Assembly (NCBI GenBank): GCA_964655355.1
Contig: CAZZMD010000001.1
Location: 124,001-188,000 of the forward strand
DNA from: CALGDE01 sp964655355
GTDB lineage: Bacteria > Cyanobacteriota > Cyanobacteriia > CACIAM-69d
Reading direction: 5' to 3'
DNA: 64,000 bases
Shown: in pieces, positions 45,516-55,178 of the stretch
Layout of the letters: each line of letters opens with the position of its first letter
Position numbering within the stretch: the first letter of the stretch is position 1
Position numbers and translations under genes: made by a program
Notes under the pieces: model-generated
Told to the model about the DNA's origin: nothing
The model's input: only the letters and a program-made list of their open reading frames with translations
Database searches by the model: none

Positions 45516-46235
45516 ATGACTTCGGGTCTTAAAGCCTCCACATTAGACCTTCTCAAACGCTTTAATCGGGCGTTTCCCCAGTTCTATGAGCAGTTTGTGA
45601 GCAATGAGATTCAGATGGAGAATCTACGCCTCGCCTATCAGCTCTACCGCAGTCGCCAAGCGGTGATCGAGCTGAAGCCGGAGGGGAGTAAAAGCGTTTT
45701 ACAGTTTGCCTATCGTAACCAGTCGTTTTTACTGAGCGATATTTTTGGGGTGTTGGCCGCCTATGGTCTGACGATCCACAACCTGAGCTTGTATGGGCAG
45801 GTCCATGCCCCCATGCTGGTGTTTATCAAGCTGGAGGTCTCGCGAGGGAGCCAGGGGTTGACGCAAAAGACGGCGGAAAATGTATCGCGGGCGATCCAAG
45901 AAGCCTTGGCGGGACATTTCGAAGTGGAAGAAATGCTGGCGGTGGAATTTAATTTGGACGCCGGGCTAGAGCAGGTGGAAACGGAATTTTATGTGGATCC
46001 GGTGTTCCACTTGCCGGCGTTGCTGATTGAGGCGGATAACCAGCCGGGGCTGTTTTATAAGGTGATGTACGCCATTTGGCAGGAGGATCTGCTGGTGGTG
46101 AATGCGAATTTATTGGTGTGGCGGGGACGAACGCGGCTGATTTTATATTTACTGGGTCCTAACGAGAGTTTGATTCCAGAATATTTGGGGCAGCGGATCG
46201 CAGAGGGCGTGAAATATCGATTGCTGGGGCAGTAG
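45516..46235 (+). CDS. ACT-domain-like protein
   Basis: A 239-aa protein. Two ACT-like alpha/beta units can be seen: ~65-135 (FLLSDIFGVLAAYGLTIHNL, PMLVFIKLEV) and ~165-235 (LPALLIEADNQPGLFYKVMY, LLVVNANLLVWRGRTRLILY). The second resembles the ACT regulatory pairs of GlnD-type proteins, which bind amino acids. No catalytic domain is present. A regulatory small-molecule-binding role is inferred; the gene is monocistronic or leads into the PAP-like gene 74 bp later. Confidence 0.65.
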   Translation: MTSGLKASTLDLLKRFNRAFPQFYEQFVSNEIQMENLRLAYQLYRSRQAVIELKPEGSKSVLQFAYRNQSFLLSDIFGVLAAYGLTIHNLSLYGQVHAPMLVFIKLEVSRGSQGLTQKTAENVSRAIQEALAGHFEVEEMLAVEFNLDAGLEQVETEFYVDPVFHLPALLIEADNQPGLFYKVMYAIWQEDLLVVNANLLVWRGRTRLILYLLGPNESLIPEYLGQRIAEGVKYRLLGQ

Positions 46236-46309
46236 GACAGTAAGGCGGTAGATGGGATAGTTGAGGAAAGATTGACTAGGCTGACTGAGCGGCAATTTTA
46301 GGGGGGCTG

Positions 46310-46924
46310 ATGGAAACGGTAGCGGAATTGGATCGGCCGGCAGAGATTTTGCAACGGGTGGCGATCGCCCAGCAATCGGGAAATAAACGCGATCGCCCCA
46401 CGCCAGAAGCGGTGGTGGCGGCGATGGTGGCGTTGGAAAAGGAAAGCAAGAAAGCGAAACGAACGGTGACCCTGCCGGAGCTGCTGGGGCAGTGGCAATT
46501 AACCTTTGTGACCGGGACGACCAAGACCCGCAAAAAAGCAGGAACCGCCATCGGTGCCGGGCGATATTTACCCGGAATCCCTAACATCACCATCACCTAC
46601 AAAACTGATCCCGAACAGCCGGGATCGGCCATGGGGCGGGCAGTCAATCAGGTAACCCTAGGGGCGATCGCCCTCACCGTAACCGGTCCCATCGAGGCGA
46701 TCGCCAACCGGTCTGTGATGGCGTTTGATTTTACCCAATGGTCCATTGCCCTGGGCTCGTGGACGGCCTACCGGGGGAGCATTGGCGGCGGTGTCGAGAG
46801 CGAGGCCGGGTTTAGCGAGCGATCGCTACGGGATCGGCCGTTTTTTAATTATTTTTGGGTCAGCGACCAGGCGATCGCCGCACGGGGCAAGGGCGGCGGC
46901 TTAGCCCTGTGGGTTAAGGTCTAG
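46310..46924 (+). CDS. PAP/fibrillin-like (plastid lipid-associated) protein
   Basis: A 204-aa protein whose core (LLGQWQLTFVTGTTKT, NQVTLGAIALTVTGPIEAIA, VMAFDFTQWSI, and the end AARGKGGGLALWVKV) fits the PAP/fibrillin lipocalin-like family of cyanobacteria and plastids. These proteins associate with thylakoids or lipid droplets. GGGGGG lies close upstream of ATG 46310. The assignment is by pattern. Confidence 0.6.
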   Translation: METVAELDRPAEILQRVAIAQQSGNKRDRPTPEAVVAAMVALEKESKKAKRTVTLPELLGQWQLTFVTGTTKTRKKAGTAIGAGRYLPGIPNITITYKTDPEQPGSAMGRAVNQVTLGAIALTVTGPIEAIANRSVMAFDFTQWSIALGSWTAYRGSIGGGVESEAGFSERSLRDRPFFNYFWVSDQAIAARGKGGGLALWVKV

Positions 46925-46978
46925 GTCGGGCGCAGGTTAAGCATCGCCTCAGCCCCTTCCCCCCTGGAGCCAATGCCA

Positions 46979-48454
46979 ATGCTGGACCGCGTGGATTTGA
47001 AGCGATCGCTCAAAAAATCGGCCTACCAAGAACAGATTGAACCCCTAACGTTGCGATTGCGATCACTGCAACAGGAATGCCGGGACGCGAATCTTCCCGT
47101 GGTGGTGGTCCTGGAGGGCTGGGCGGCGGCGGGCAAGGGCAAACTGGTGCAGCATATGTTGCAACATATCGACCCGCGAGGATTTGTAGTTCATCCCGTC
47201 CTGGCACCGACCCCCCGAGAACGACGCTATCCCTGGCTATGGCGATTCTGGCAAACCCTGCCGGGGCGCGGACAAATGGGCATTTACTACCACAGTTGGT
47301 ATACCCATCTGCTGGAGGATCGTCTGTTCCAACGGATCTCAGACACCCAATTCCCGGCGATCGCCCAGGAAGTGATTGATTTTGAAAAAGCACTGGTGGA
47401 TGACGGGGCGATCGTCACAAAATTCTTTATCCATATGGGATTAAAGGAACTGAAAAAGCGCCTGAAAACCTATGAGGACGATCCCTTTGAAGCCTGGCGC
47501 GTACGTCCCGAGGACTGGCAGCAAGCCAAACACTACGAGGAATACCAGGCGATCGCCGACACCACCCTCGACAAAACCCATACCGCCGATGCCCCTTGGA
47601 CCCTTGTAGCGGGGGATGACAAACGCTGGGCCCGGATTCAGGTCCTAACCACCATGGTCGAAGTCCTATCCCAAGCCCTAGCCCGTCGGGCAACCCCGTC
47701 CCCTGCCCCTTCGGGATCCTCTACCCACGCCCAACCCGCCAGCCCCGATCGCCTAGCCCAGGTGGATTTATCTGCCAGGTTGGATCGCGATCGCTACAAA
47801 ACCCAACTGGGGAAATATCAACTGCGGCTGCATAATCTCCAGACCGCCCTCCACCAAAACAACCGTGCCGCGTTGATCCTATTTGAAGGATGGGACGCCG
47901 CCGGGAAAGGGGGAGCCATTCGACGCCTCACCACATCCCTCGATCCCCGCAATTATCAAGTCCACCCCTTCGCCGCCCCCACGGACGAAGCCAAAGCCCA
48001 CCACTACCTCTGGCGCTTCTGGAAATGCCTCCCGCCTAAGGGCACCCTCGCCGTCTTTGACCGCACCTGGTACGGACGCGTGCTGGTGGAACGGGTGGAA
48101 AACTTTGCGACGATCGCGGAATGGTCCCGGGCCTACGGGGAAATCAACGCCCTAGAAGCGCAGCTAACGCGATCGCACACCATCGTGGTGAAATTCTGGC
48201 TACACATCGATCCCGATGAACAACTGCGGCGCTTCCGCGATCGCCAAGAGAACCCATTCAAACAACACAAAATCACCGACGAAGACTGGCGCAACCGCGA
48301 GAAATGGGACGACTACTACCAAGCAGTCAACGACATGCTCCACCACACCTCAACGGACACCGCCCCCTGGACCCTCATCGCCGCCAACGACAAACTCCAC
48401 GCCCGCGTCCAAGTCCTTAAAACCGTCATTAAAGCCATTGAGGCGGCCCTGTGA
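46979..48454 (+). CDS. pap: polyphosphate:AMP phosphotransferase, double-domain PPK2
   Basis: A ~491-aa protein with two fused PPK2 domains (~1-235 and ~255-491). Each has a P-loop (GWAAAGKGK and GWDAAGKGG) and a WRFWQTLPGRG/WRFWKCLPPKG lid-type motif; the second has the DRTWYGRVLVERVE and KFWLHIDPDEQLRRF motifs of active PPK2, while the first has YHSWYTHLLEDR, so the C-terminal half is likely catalytic, as in class II PPK2 (Pap). GGAG is nine bases before ATG 46979; ATG 46973 is too close to it. Confidence 0.92.
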   Translation: MLDRVDLKRSLKKSAYQEQIEPLTLRLRSLQQECRDANLPVVVVLEGWAAAGKGKLVQHMLQHIDPRGFVVHPVLAPTPRERRYPWLWRFWQTLPGRGQMGIYYHSWYTHLLEDRLFQRISDTQFPAIAQEVIDFEKALVDDGAIVTKFFIHMGLKELKKRLKTYEDDPFEAWRVRPEDWQQAKHYEEYQAIADTTLDKTHTADAPWTLVAGDDKRWARIQVLTTMVEVLSQALARRATPSPAPSGSSTHAQPASPDRLAQVDLSARLDRDRYKTQLGKYQLRLHNLQTALHQNNRAALILFEGWDAAGKGGAIRRLTTSLDPRNYQVHPFAAPTDEAKAHHYLWRFWKCLPPKGTLAVFDRTWYGRVLVERVENFATIAEWSRAYGEINALEAQLTRSHTIVVKFWLHIDPDEQLRRFRDRQENPFKQHKITDEDWRNREKWDDYYQAVNDMLHHTSTDTAPWTLIAANDKLHARVQVLKTVIKAIEAAL

Positions 48455-48805
48455 CACCCCCTGTCACTTTAAATACCATCACTCCCCCTTTACGGAGTTT
48501 TCTGTCACCTCAATCCCCCCTTCCCCCGCAACCCACTCCCGATCCCCTCAAAAAAGCCGAAAAAACCGAAAGAATTTGCCTCAAGGGGGGGCGATCGCCC
48601 GATATAGCTGTTTTAATCGTGGTTGAGTATGAGCAACAAACCGCAATCATCAGGTCGGACCACTCCCCTCCCGGGACAGTCCCCATCTCCCAAACCCCTC
48701 ACACTCGGTATAGTCTGCTATAAGATTTTTTCCGTCGGGCTCCCGCTCGGGATCTCGCTTTTATCGGGCACTGTACCGCACTGTCATCAGCTCGGATAGC
48801 CAGCA
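48455..48805 (+). promoter_or_regulatory. ydcF upstream region
   Basis: No gene is supported in this 350-bp stretch. TATAGT and TATAAG boxes near 48712-48724 with an adjacent T-run suggest the promoter of the YdcF-family gene. Confidence 0.35.
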
Positions 48806-49876
48806 ATGTTATTTGAATCCCTCACATTTTTACTCCTGTGGATTTTCATCGGGTGGTTCATCTGGTACCTCCTCTTCCAGGTCAAATTTATCCCCACCGC
48901 CTACTACACCGGCTTGGGGATCATCGTTGTGGCGGCGCTGCTGACCATTGCCTTTATGAGCCCCACCGGGCGGACCTCGGAAATCCTCGCAAGCCTGCTG
49001 TCCCTGCTGCTGACGCCCCTAGGACTCGCCTTGCTGCTCCTGTCTCGCTTTAACTTGCAGGACGGTCTAGGTAAGTTTTTTGGTAGGGGCTTTGCGGCGG
49101 CAGCATTCGCGATCTTATTTTTTAGCAGCGTTCCGGTCTTTGGACTTTACTTTGCTGAACAGTTGGAGCGCAGCGCCATCCGAGATTTGAACAATGATCA
49201 AGCTACTGAGGCCATTGTGCTGTTGGGGGATGGCACAACTCGTGTGGCGGGTATCGGCGAACAACGGATTGAGCTGACGGAAAGTGGCGATCGCATCACC
49301 GAAGCCGCCCAACTCTATCGCCGGGGCGTCGCGCCTCGGATTATCGTGAGCGCCGGATTCCGTCCAGAACGCAACGCCTCTTGGCTCTCCGGTCGAACGA
49401 ACTGCGTCGATCCCAATCCCGAAGCCTTCCGCCTATGCCGCCAAGGGGAGTCTTCGGACATCCGTGCCCTCCTACAACGGATGGGCGTCCCCTCCAGTGC
49501 CATCACCGTCCCGGAAGGAGAAATCGTCAACCGCCGCGAAATCGTTGATGTGCGTACCAGCGCCTTAGACGTTCAGGAAGAATTTGGCGGCGAGGTACAG
49601 GGGGTTCGCATCACCCTGGTCACCTCCGCCATCAGCATACGGCGCGCAGTTTTAACTTTTGAGCATCTCGGCTTTGTGGTTATCCCTAGCCCGACCGACT
49701 TTTATACCCTGCCTTACGACGCCCCAGACATCCCGCCATCCCCATTACGCTACATGGGGATCCCAGGATTAGTACCCAGCGCTGAGGGGTTATCACTCTC
49801 CACCAGAGTGATTGATGAATACCTGCTGAGTGTGTTCTATTTCCTACGGGGCTGGATTTCTCCCTTCCGCATCTAG
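48806..49876 (+). CDS. YdcF/ElyC family (DUF218) membrane protein
   Basis: A 356-aa protein with three to four N-terminal transmembrane helices (LTFLLLWIFIGWFIWYLLFQ, GIIVVAALLTIAFM, LLSLLLTPLGLALLLLSRF, AAAAFAILFFSSVPVFGLYF) and a C-terminal DUF218 domain (TEAIVLLGDGTTRV, ITEAAQLYRRGVAPRIIVSA, VTSAISIRRAVLTFEHLGF). DUF218 proteins (ElyC, SanA) affect envelope polysaccharide or lipid-carrier metabolism. Ordinary architecture. Confidence 0.88.
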   Translation: MLFESLTFLLLWIFIGWFIWYLLFQVKFIPTAYYTGLGIIVVAALLTIAFMSPTGRTSEILASLLSLLLTPLGLALLLLSRFNLQDGLGKFFGRGFAAAAFAILFFSSVPVFGLYFAEQLERSAIRDLNNDQATEAIVLLGDGTTRVAGIGEQRIELTESGDRITEAAQLYRRGVAPRIIVSAGFRPERNASWLSGRTNCVDPNPEAFRLCRQGESSDIRALLQRMGVPSSAITVPEGEIVNRREIVDVRTSALDVQEEFGGEVQGVRITLVTSAISIRRAVLTFEHLGFVVIPSPTDFYTLPYDAPDIPPSPLRYMGIPGLVPSAEGLSLSTRVIDEYLLSVFYFLRGWISPFRI

Positions 49877-49977
49877 GGCGATCGCGATATACCAAGGCGC
49901 TAATACGCCATTCGCTACTATCAATGGGGTAAGGCTAAGCCCCCGATTCCGGGATCACCATTCAAGGGCAAGACGTC

Positions 49978-51144
49978 ATGATTGAAGCCGAAAATCTCAG
50001 CAAAATCTACGGCAACACCACAGTCCTGAATGACGTGACCTTCACCGTGGAGCCGGGGCAAATTTTAGGATTCCTGGGTCCCAACGGAGCCGGAAAAACC
50101 ACCACCATGCGCATCCTCACCGGGTATTTGCCCGCCACCGAGGGAACCGCTCGCATTGCCGGTTTTGACGTCCATGGGGACTCGATCGCCGTGCGCCGGA
50201 ATATTGGCTACCTCCCTGAAACCCCGCCCCTATACCCAGAGATGACCGTGGAGGGGTTTCTCCATTTCGTAGCGCGGATTAAAGGCGTGTCCGCCGGCGA
50301 TCGCGCCGCTCGGGTGCAATGGGCAATCCAACGGTGCAACCTGGAAGAAAAACAACACCTGCAAATTCGGAAACTCTCCAAAGGATTTCGCCAGCGGGTC
50401 GGCATTGCCCAGGCGATCGTCCATAATCCCCCCGTCATCGTTCTGGACGAGCCCACCGCCGGACTGGATCCCCGGCAAATTATCGAGGTGCTCAACCTAA
50501 TCAAAAGCCTGGCGGGGGACCATACCATCATCCTCTCCACCCACATCCTGTCCGAAGTCAACGCCACCTGCGATCGCGTCGCAATTATCAATCGCGGCAG
50601 CCTCGTAGCCACCGACACCCTAGAAAACCTGACCGGCAAACTGGGCAACCAATGGCGCTACACCCTCGAAATCGCCCACGGTGAAACCCCTTTTATTCAG
50701 GAAATAGCTCAAGAAATTACTACTCAAGAAACCCCTGAGGCGATCGCCCCAGAATCAGAAGAGACTGAAGACTCAGAAGACGTCGAAGAACCCGAAGAGG
50801 CTGAAGAATCAGAGATAGAAGCTGAAGAATCAGAGATAGACAACGAAGAAGCACCAGAAGAAACGCCCCCTCGTTGGACCTTGACTGATTTTGGACAAAG
50901 CTGGTGCGATCGCTTTGCCGACCTCCCCGGTGTTGCCACCGTCGCCCCTGACTTCACCGCCCTCGACCGTCAGGACACCGTCGATCCAAAATCCCTACGG
51001 CTACACATTCAGACAGAAAGCGGCGAAGAACCCGGACAGGCGATCGCCGCGATGGTCATCGGCGAAGGCTTAGGGCTCTGCGAAATGCGGCGCGATCGGC
51101 CCAGCCTAGAAGAAGCCTTTTTACGCCTCACGACGACCGGCTAA
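49978..51144 (+). CDS. ABC transporter ATP-binding protein, GldA-like, with acidic insert
   Basis: A 388-aa ABC ATPase of the GldA/CcmA/NatA class. Walker A GPNGAGKTT, signature LSKGFRQRV, Walker B VIVLDEPTAGLDP and the H-loop STHILSEV are intact. The C-terminal extension of GldA proteins is interrupted by a ~45-residue run of Glu/Ser/Asp/Pro (~254-296). No permease gene follows; the next gene is a methyltransferase of different composition. It would act at the membrane with a GldF-type permease encoded elsewhere. Confidence 0.88.
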   Translation: MIEAENLSKIYGNTTVLNDVTFTVEPGQILGFLGPNGAGKTTTMRILTGYLPATEGTARIAGFDVHGDSIAVRRNIGYLPETPPLYPEMTVEGFLHFVARIKGVSAGDRAARVQWAIQRCNLEEKQHLQIRKLSKGFRQRVGIAQAIVHNPPVIVLDEPTAGLDPRQIIEVLNLIKSLAGDHTIILSTHILSEVNATCDRVAIINRGSLVATDTLENLTGKLGNQWRYTLEIAHGETPFIQEIAQEITTQETPEAIAPESEETEDSEDVEEPEEAEESEIEAEESEIDNEEAPEETPPRWTLTDFGQSWCDRFADLPGVATVAPDFTALDRQDTVDPKSLRLHIQTESGEEPGQAIAAMVIGEGLGLCEMRRDRPSLEEAFLRLTTTG

Positions 51145-51351
51145 GACATTACGTCATCCGCTCCGATGGCGGCATTGTCAATTCAGCATTCCAGTGTTGA
51201 GATTGAAAATGCGAACCATTGGTATGATGCCTGACAGGTCTGCCTTGAAGGATTGTGAGTAATCCTGCTGACAAGAAAAGACCACCTCCGTAAGTAAAGA
51301 GCTATGCATAAGTTCGATTCAGGAATTTAAGATCAACCGGCAGGAAACGTA

Positions 51352-52377
51352 ATGAAGTCGATTACTCTAGAGTGCTTTGTTAAATCTCTGTATAAGCAGA
51401 TTCTCAACAGGGAGCCTGATGAATCTGGACTAACGCTCTGCTTACAGGTTCTGGAGAATGGGCAGAAAACGCCCGAAGAAGTGGTATCAGACTTTATCAA
51501 TTCGGTTGAGTTTCAGTTGAAACGCCCAATAAAATTTAAGGGATACTATCACAACGATATTGAATGGGATGCTGACGAAGAAACTTGCGAATCTATCTTT
51601 GGAGAAATATTCAACTACTGGAATTCAGTGGGCATTGATTTAGAAACAGTTTATTGGTCGGTGCTGACCTTTTCCAAATACAAAGGGAAGCTGTCAGAAG
51701 CAGTGATTAATGAGTTCTATCGCAGTGACCCCTATGGCAGTGATCATCCCTCAATTGGAAGTAAGTACCTTAGCATCTGGCAATCAGTATTTCAGGATGG
51801 CAAGATGCCATCGTCCATTGTTGACTTTGGGGCGGGTGTCGGTCGGATTAGTGTTGACTTAAGATTGTCCTTCAAGGATTCCCACGTGATCGCGGTTGAT
51901 TTTTCCCAGGGGCACCTGGAAACGCTGAGGGGGAATCTTAGGAACCCCAAGCTAGATATTTTCGATACAGTGGGGGCTGGAAATATCCAATGTCTGTCTT
52001 ACTCAACGCTGCCCGAGTTAAAGCGACACTTGTCCTTAGTAAAGCCAGAGCTCATTGTAAGCAGCATCGTTTTGCAGCATAATCCACCACCGCTAATGGC
52101 ATTCCTTGTGGAAACTTTGCTGAGTTCTCTTGATAAAGGAGGGCTGGCAATTCTTCATATTCCCGTATTTTCCTCGCACGACGATTATTCATTCAATTTG
52201 AGTGAGTATTTGGCTCAATCTATGGAGTCTAAAGTGGATATGCAAATGCATGCTATGCCAGCCAACGCAATTTTCGAAGTAGCTAAACGTTCTGACTGTC
52301 AGGTCATTCAGTTTTCGCCCTCCCACGCTTGCTTGGAGAGTTTCTTGTCGTACGATGTCGTCTTCCAAAAGAATTAG
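51352..52377 (+). CDS. DUF4214 - SAM-dependent methyltransferase fusion
   Basis: A 341-aa protein, AT-richer than its neighbours and free of HIP1. Residues ~8-55 are a DUF4214 unit (FVKSLYKQILNREPDESGLT), found in S-layer, phycobilisome-linker-like and glycan-related proteins. Residues ~155-300 are a class I methyltransferase: SIVDFGAGVGRISVDL (motif I) and VKPELIVSSIVLQHNPPP (post-motif). Substrate unknown, possibly a cell-surface glycan or lipid. AGGAAA precedes ATG 51352. It stands alone, convergent with sigA. Confidence 0.8.
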   Translation: MKSITLECFVKSLYKQILNREPDESGLTLCLQVLENGQKTPEEVVSDFINSVEFQLKRPIKFKGYYHNDIEWDADEETCESIFGEIFNYWNSVGIDLETVYWSVLTFSKYKGKLSEAVINEFYRSDPYGSDHPSIGSKYLSIWQSVFQDGKMPSSIVDFGAGVGRISVDLRLSFKDSHVIAVDFSQGHLETLRGNLRNPKLDIFDTVGAGNIQCLSYSTLPELKRHLSLVKPELIVSSIVLQHNPPPLMAFLVETLLSSLDKGGLAILHIPVFSSHDDYSFNLSEYLAQSMESKVDMQMHAMPANAIFEVAKRSDCQVIQFSPSHACLESFLSYDVVFQKN

Positions 52378-52435
52378 TTTGGCTACATCAGCTCTAGCCC
52401 AAAATGACGGAGCATCTGTACCAAAAGATTCCATG

Positions 52436-52472
52436 AAAAAAGGAGACTTCCTCAAAGCGAAGAAGTCTCCTT
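52436..52472 (-). terminator. sigA terminator
   Basis: On the minus strand AAGGAGACTTC pairs perfectly with GAAGTCTCCTT, followed by TTTTTT. It lies 36 bp after the sigA stop. Confidence 0.9.
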
Positions 52473-52507
52473 CTGAGTTTCAGCAATAATGCTGTGCGCG
52501 CTGCATC

Positions 52508-53665
52508 CTAACGGATGTACTCTTTCAAGATGCTGTTTCGGTTGGGGTGACGTAGCTTCCGCAACGCCTTCGCCTCAATCTGACGAATCCGCTCACGGGT
52601 CACATTGAAAATCTGGCCAATTTCTTCCAGGGTCTTCATGCGCCCATCATCCAAGCCATAGCGCAACCGCAATACATCCCGCTCCCGAGGGCTCAGGGTA
52701 TCCAGCACGCTCTCCAGGTCTTCCCGCAGCAGGCTTTTCGCCACCTGGTCCTCAGGGGTTTCACCGTCGGACTCAATGAAATCACCCAGGCGGGAATCCT
52801 CTTCCTTACCGATGGGCGTTTCCAACGAAATGGGCAACTGGGCAGATTTAGCGATAAAGCGCAACTTCTCGATGGTCATCTCCATCCGGGTTGCAATCTC
52901 TTCCTCAGTGGGCTTGCGACCCATTTCCTGAGACAGAAGTTTCGTGGTCTTCTTGATCCGAGAGATGGTCTCGTACAGGTGCACCGGCAGGCGGATGGTA
53001 CGGGACTGGTCAGCGATCGCCCGAGTAATCGCCTGACGAATCCACCAGGTGGCATAGGTGGAGAACTTGTAGCCTTTCTCGTGGTCGAATTTTTCAGCAG
53101 CACGAATCAAGCCCAAGCTGCCTTCCTGGATCAAATCCTGGAACGACAAACCCCGATTCATATACTTCTTGGCGATCGACACCACCAGACGCAAATTGGA
53201 CTGAACCATCTTGTCCTTCGCCCGACGTCCCCCATGGAGACGGCGACGGAACGCCGACAGCTTCATATCCATCGCATCCGCCCACTCTTGATAAGTCGGC
53301 TCGCGATCCAACTCCTCATCCAAGGAGTCAAACACCCGCTCCATCTCCAGCAGATCCGCAATCTTACGGGCCAGCTCAATCTCCTCATCAGCCCGCAACA
53401 GTCGAATCCGACCAATTTCCTGCAGGTAAAGGCGAATGGAATCTTCCGTGTAGTGCTTCTTCTTCGCCGCAGCAGCCTTTCGACGGGCAGCAGCCTTACT
53501 TACCTTCGTGGCATTGCTCTCAGGGGCAGCCGCATCCGCACCGGCGTTACTGTTATCATCAGTCGCCTCCGGAGTTGGCTTGGGATTCGCCTTCATCTTC
53601 TTTGCTGGTTTAGACGTCTCCTCCAGAACATTACCCTTCTTTGTAAGTGTTTTGGCTTGGGTCAT
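52508..53665 (-). CDS. sigA: principal RNA polymerase sigma factor SigA (RpoD1)
   Basis: A 385-aa group 1 sigma-70. Region 1.2 (TEDSIRLYLQEIGRIRLLRA), region 2 (QSNLRLVVSIAKKYMNRGLS, FDHEKGYKFSTYATWWIRQA), region 3 (LYETISRIKKTTKLLSQEMG) and region 4 (LRLRYGLDDGRMKTLEEIGQ, VTRERIRQIEAKALRKLRHP) are complete. The N-terminus is a basic/acidic linker rich in Lys, Asn and Ala, typical of cyanobacterial SigA. It has its own terminator. Confidence 0.97.
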   Translation of the reverse strand: MTQAKTLTKKGNVLEETSKPAKKMKANPKPTPEATDDNSNAGADAAAPESNATKVSKAAARRKAAAAKKKHYTEDSIRLYLQEIGRIRLLRADEEIELARKIADLLEMERVFDSLDEELDREPTYQEWADAMDMKLSAFRRRLHGGRRAKDKMVQSNLRLVVSIAKKYMNRGLSFQDLIQEGSLGLIRAAEKFDHEKGYKFSTYATWWIRQAITRAIADQSRTIRLPVHLYETISRIKKTTKLLSQEMGRKPTEEEIATRMEMTIEKLRFIAKSAQLPISLETPIGKEEDSRLGDFIESDGETPEDQVAKSLLREDLESVLDTLSPRERDVLRLRYGLDDGRMKTLEEIGQIFNVTRERIRQIEAKALRKLRHPNRNSILKEYIR

Positions 53666-54284
53666 GCTGCCTTCCTCGCGCTCCTTGTAATACTAGGTGG
53701 ACTCAATTTGGAATGGGGTCAGGAATCCGCACTGGATATCGCTATCGCAGTGGAAATCCCAAGGGTGCGATACAACCTCGGCTAGCCAATCTTTCATTCT
53801 CCAGGCTATTGCTTCGAGATGCACTCGTCTACAGAATAACTTCGGATTTCACTGATCCGCCACTAAAATGTAGCGTGTCTCACGAAAAAAATCTTCAAAA
53901 TCGTCTTTAAAAAAAGTCGCTGTCGGCTCGCGATGCTCTCGAGGAAGCCCTAGCATGTAGCGTTGCACGGCATTGTCCCTTCGGGCAAAAGCACGACAAC
54001 AAAAAATAAATGGGTAAGATCACTGTCCCGTGGTAGGTCGATCCAATATCGAGTGTTGGTATTGGAGATCCAGGGAAATCGGGGCAGCGGGGTTGCCGCC
54101 ACCGCAATGCACCCTTGTGGAGCTAGCCTGTGGGACTAGCCGACAATTTTGAGCGCAGCGATTTTAGGAATTAATACTCTGCTTTGAATTCTAGGCCAAG
54201 ATCCGGGATTCGACATTGAAGGTGGGACATTAGCCAACCTCCAATGTCGGCACGGGTCAAGACAGGGTAAGGCTTACGGCGAAA
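53666..54284. promoter_or_regulatory. sigA upstream region, no gene seen
   Basis: A 619-bp gap. An AT-rich patch (53860-53935) upstream of sigA probably includes its promoter. No conserved ORF, strong hairpin or repeat family is recognised in the rest. Confidence 0.35.
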
Positions 54285-55157
54285 TCAGAATAGATCCTTA
54301 CGGCCGCGCAGTCGGGCAAAGGTGCGGAAGGGGGCATTGACGGTTCCCATGAGCTGTTGAATTTTTGGATCGTCCCAGCGGAGGAAGGGGTTGATTTGTT
54401 TTTCGAGTTTGAGGGTGGTGGGGATGGTGGCTTGGTGCTGGGCCCGTTGCTGTTCGACGTAGGTGACGTAGGTCTGAAAGGGAAATTCGTCGGCAATGAG
54501 GGTTTCGGCAAAGGCGAGGTTGGCCTGGGTATATTCGTGGGCGCACCAGATACGGGTGGTGTCGGGAAGTTGGCGGAATCGGCTGAGCGATCGCACCATT
54601 TGTTCGGGGGTCCCTTCAAAGAGTCGTCCGCATCCCCCAGAAAAGATGGTATCGCCACAAAATAGCTCCCCCGGCAGCTCCGGCAGGGCACTATCTGCCT
54701 TGGATTTTTTGGGTTCTAGGGGGGTCTCGAGCTGGAAGAGTTGGAATTGAACCTGATCCATTTCTCCGGGTGAGGGGGCTGGAACAGGAGGGAAGTAGTA
54801 GGCCAGGTGGGCTCGGGTATGGCCCGGGACGAACATCACCTGGGCAGTGCGATCGCCCACGGTCAAGCGATCGCCCTCTTCCACAAAGTGGGTCAGGGTG
54901 GGAATCCGATGGGCATCATCCCGATTGCCATAGACCTTCGCCTGGGGATAGCGAGCCAGTAATTGGCGATCGCCCCCAATGTGGTCGTGATGGTGATGGG
55001 TATGCCAGATAGCCGCCAGGGACACCCCCAAGGCATCCAGGCAGCCCAAGACCGGAGCCCCCTGCCCCGGATCGATAACGACCGCCTCCCGATCCGCCGG
55101 ATTAACCAACACAAAAACGTAGTTGTCCTGTAGGGCTCTGACTCGCTCAATTCTCAT
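54285..55157 (-). CDS. gloB: hydroxyacylglutathione hydrolase (glyoxalase II)
   Basis: A 290-aa metallo-beta-lactamase-fold enzyme that hydrolyses S-lactoylglutathione in methylglyoxal detoxification. The metal motif THHHHDHIGG, FVPGHTRAHLAYYF, LFCGDTIFSGGCGRLFEGT and CAHEYTQANLAFA are intact. A ~35-residue insert (~130-165, EMDQVQFQLFQLETPLEPKK) is unusual for GloB, which is normally ~255 aa. Its start codon is duplicated by a 17-bp tandem repeat. Confidence 0.95.
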   Translation of the reverse strand: MRIERVRALQDNYVFVLVNPADREAVVIDPGQGAPVLGCLDALGVSLAAIWHTHHHHDHIGGDRQLLARYPQAKVYGNRDDAHRIPTLTHFVEEGDRLTVGDRTAQVMFVPGHTRAHLAYYFPPVPAPSPGEMDQVQFQLFQLETPLEPKKSKADSALPELPGELFCGDTIFSGGCGRLFEGTPEQMVRSLSRFRQLPDTTRIWCAHEYTQANLAFAETLIADEFPFQTYVTYVEQQRAQHQATIPTTLKLEKQINPFLRWDDPKIQQLMGTVNAPFRTFARLRGRKDLF

Positions 55158-55178
55158 GGCAGCTCAATTCTCATGGCA
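55145..55178 (-). repeat. 17-bp perfect tandem duplication covering the gloB start
   Basis: GCTCAATTCTCATGGCA occurs twice. On the minus strand the duplicate ATG (55174) opens a 6-codon frame whose TGA (55156-55154) overlaps the gloB ATG (55157-55155). Confidence 0.8.
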
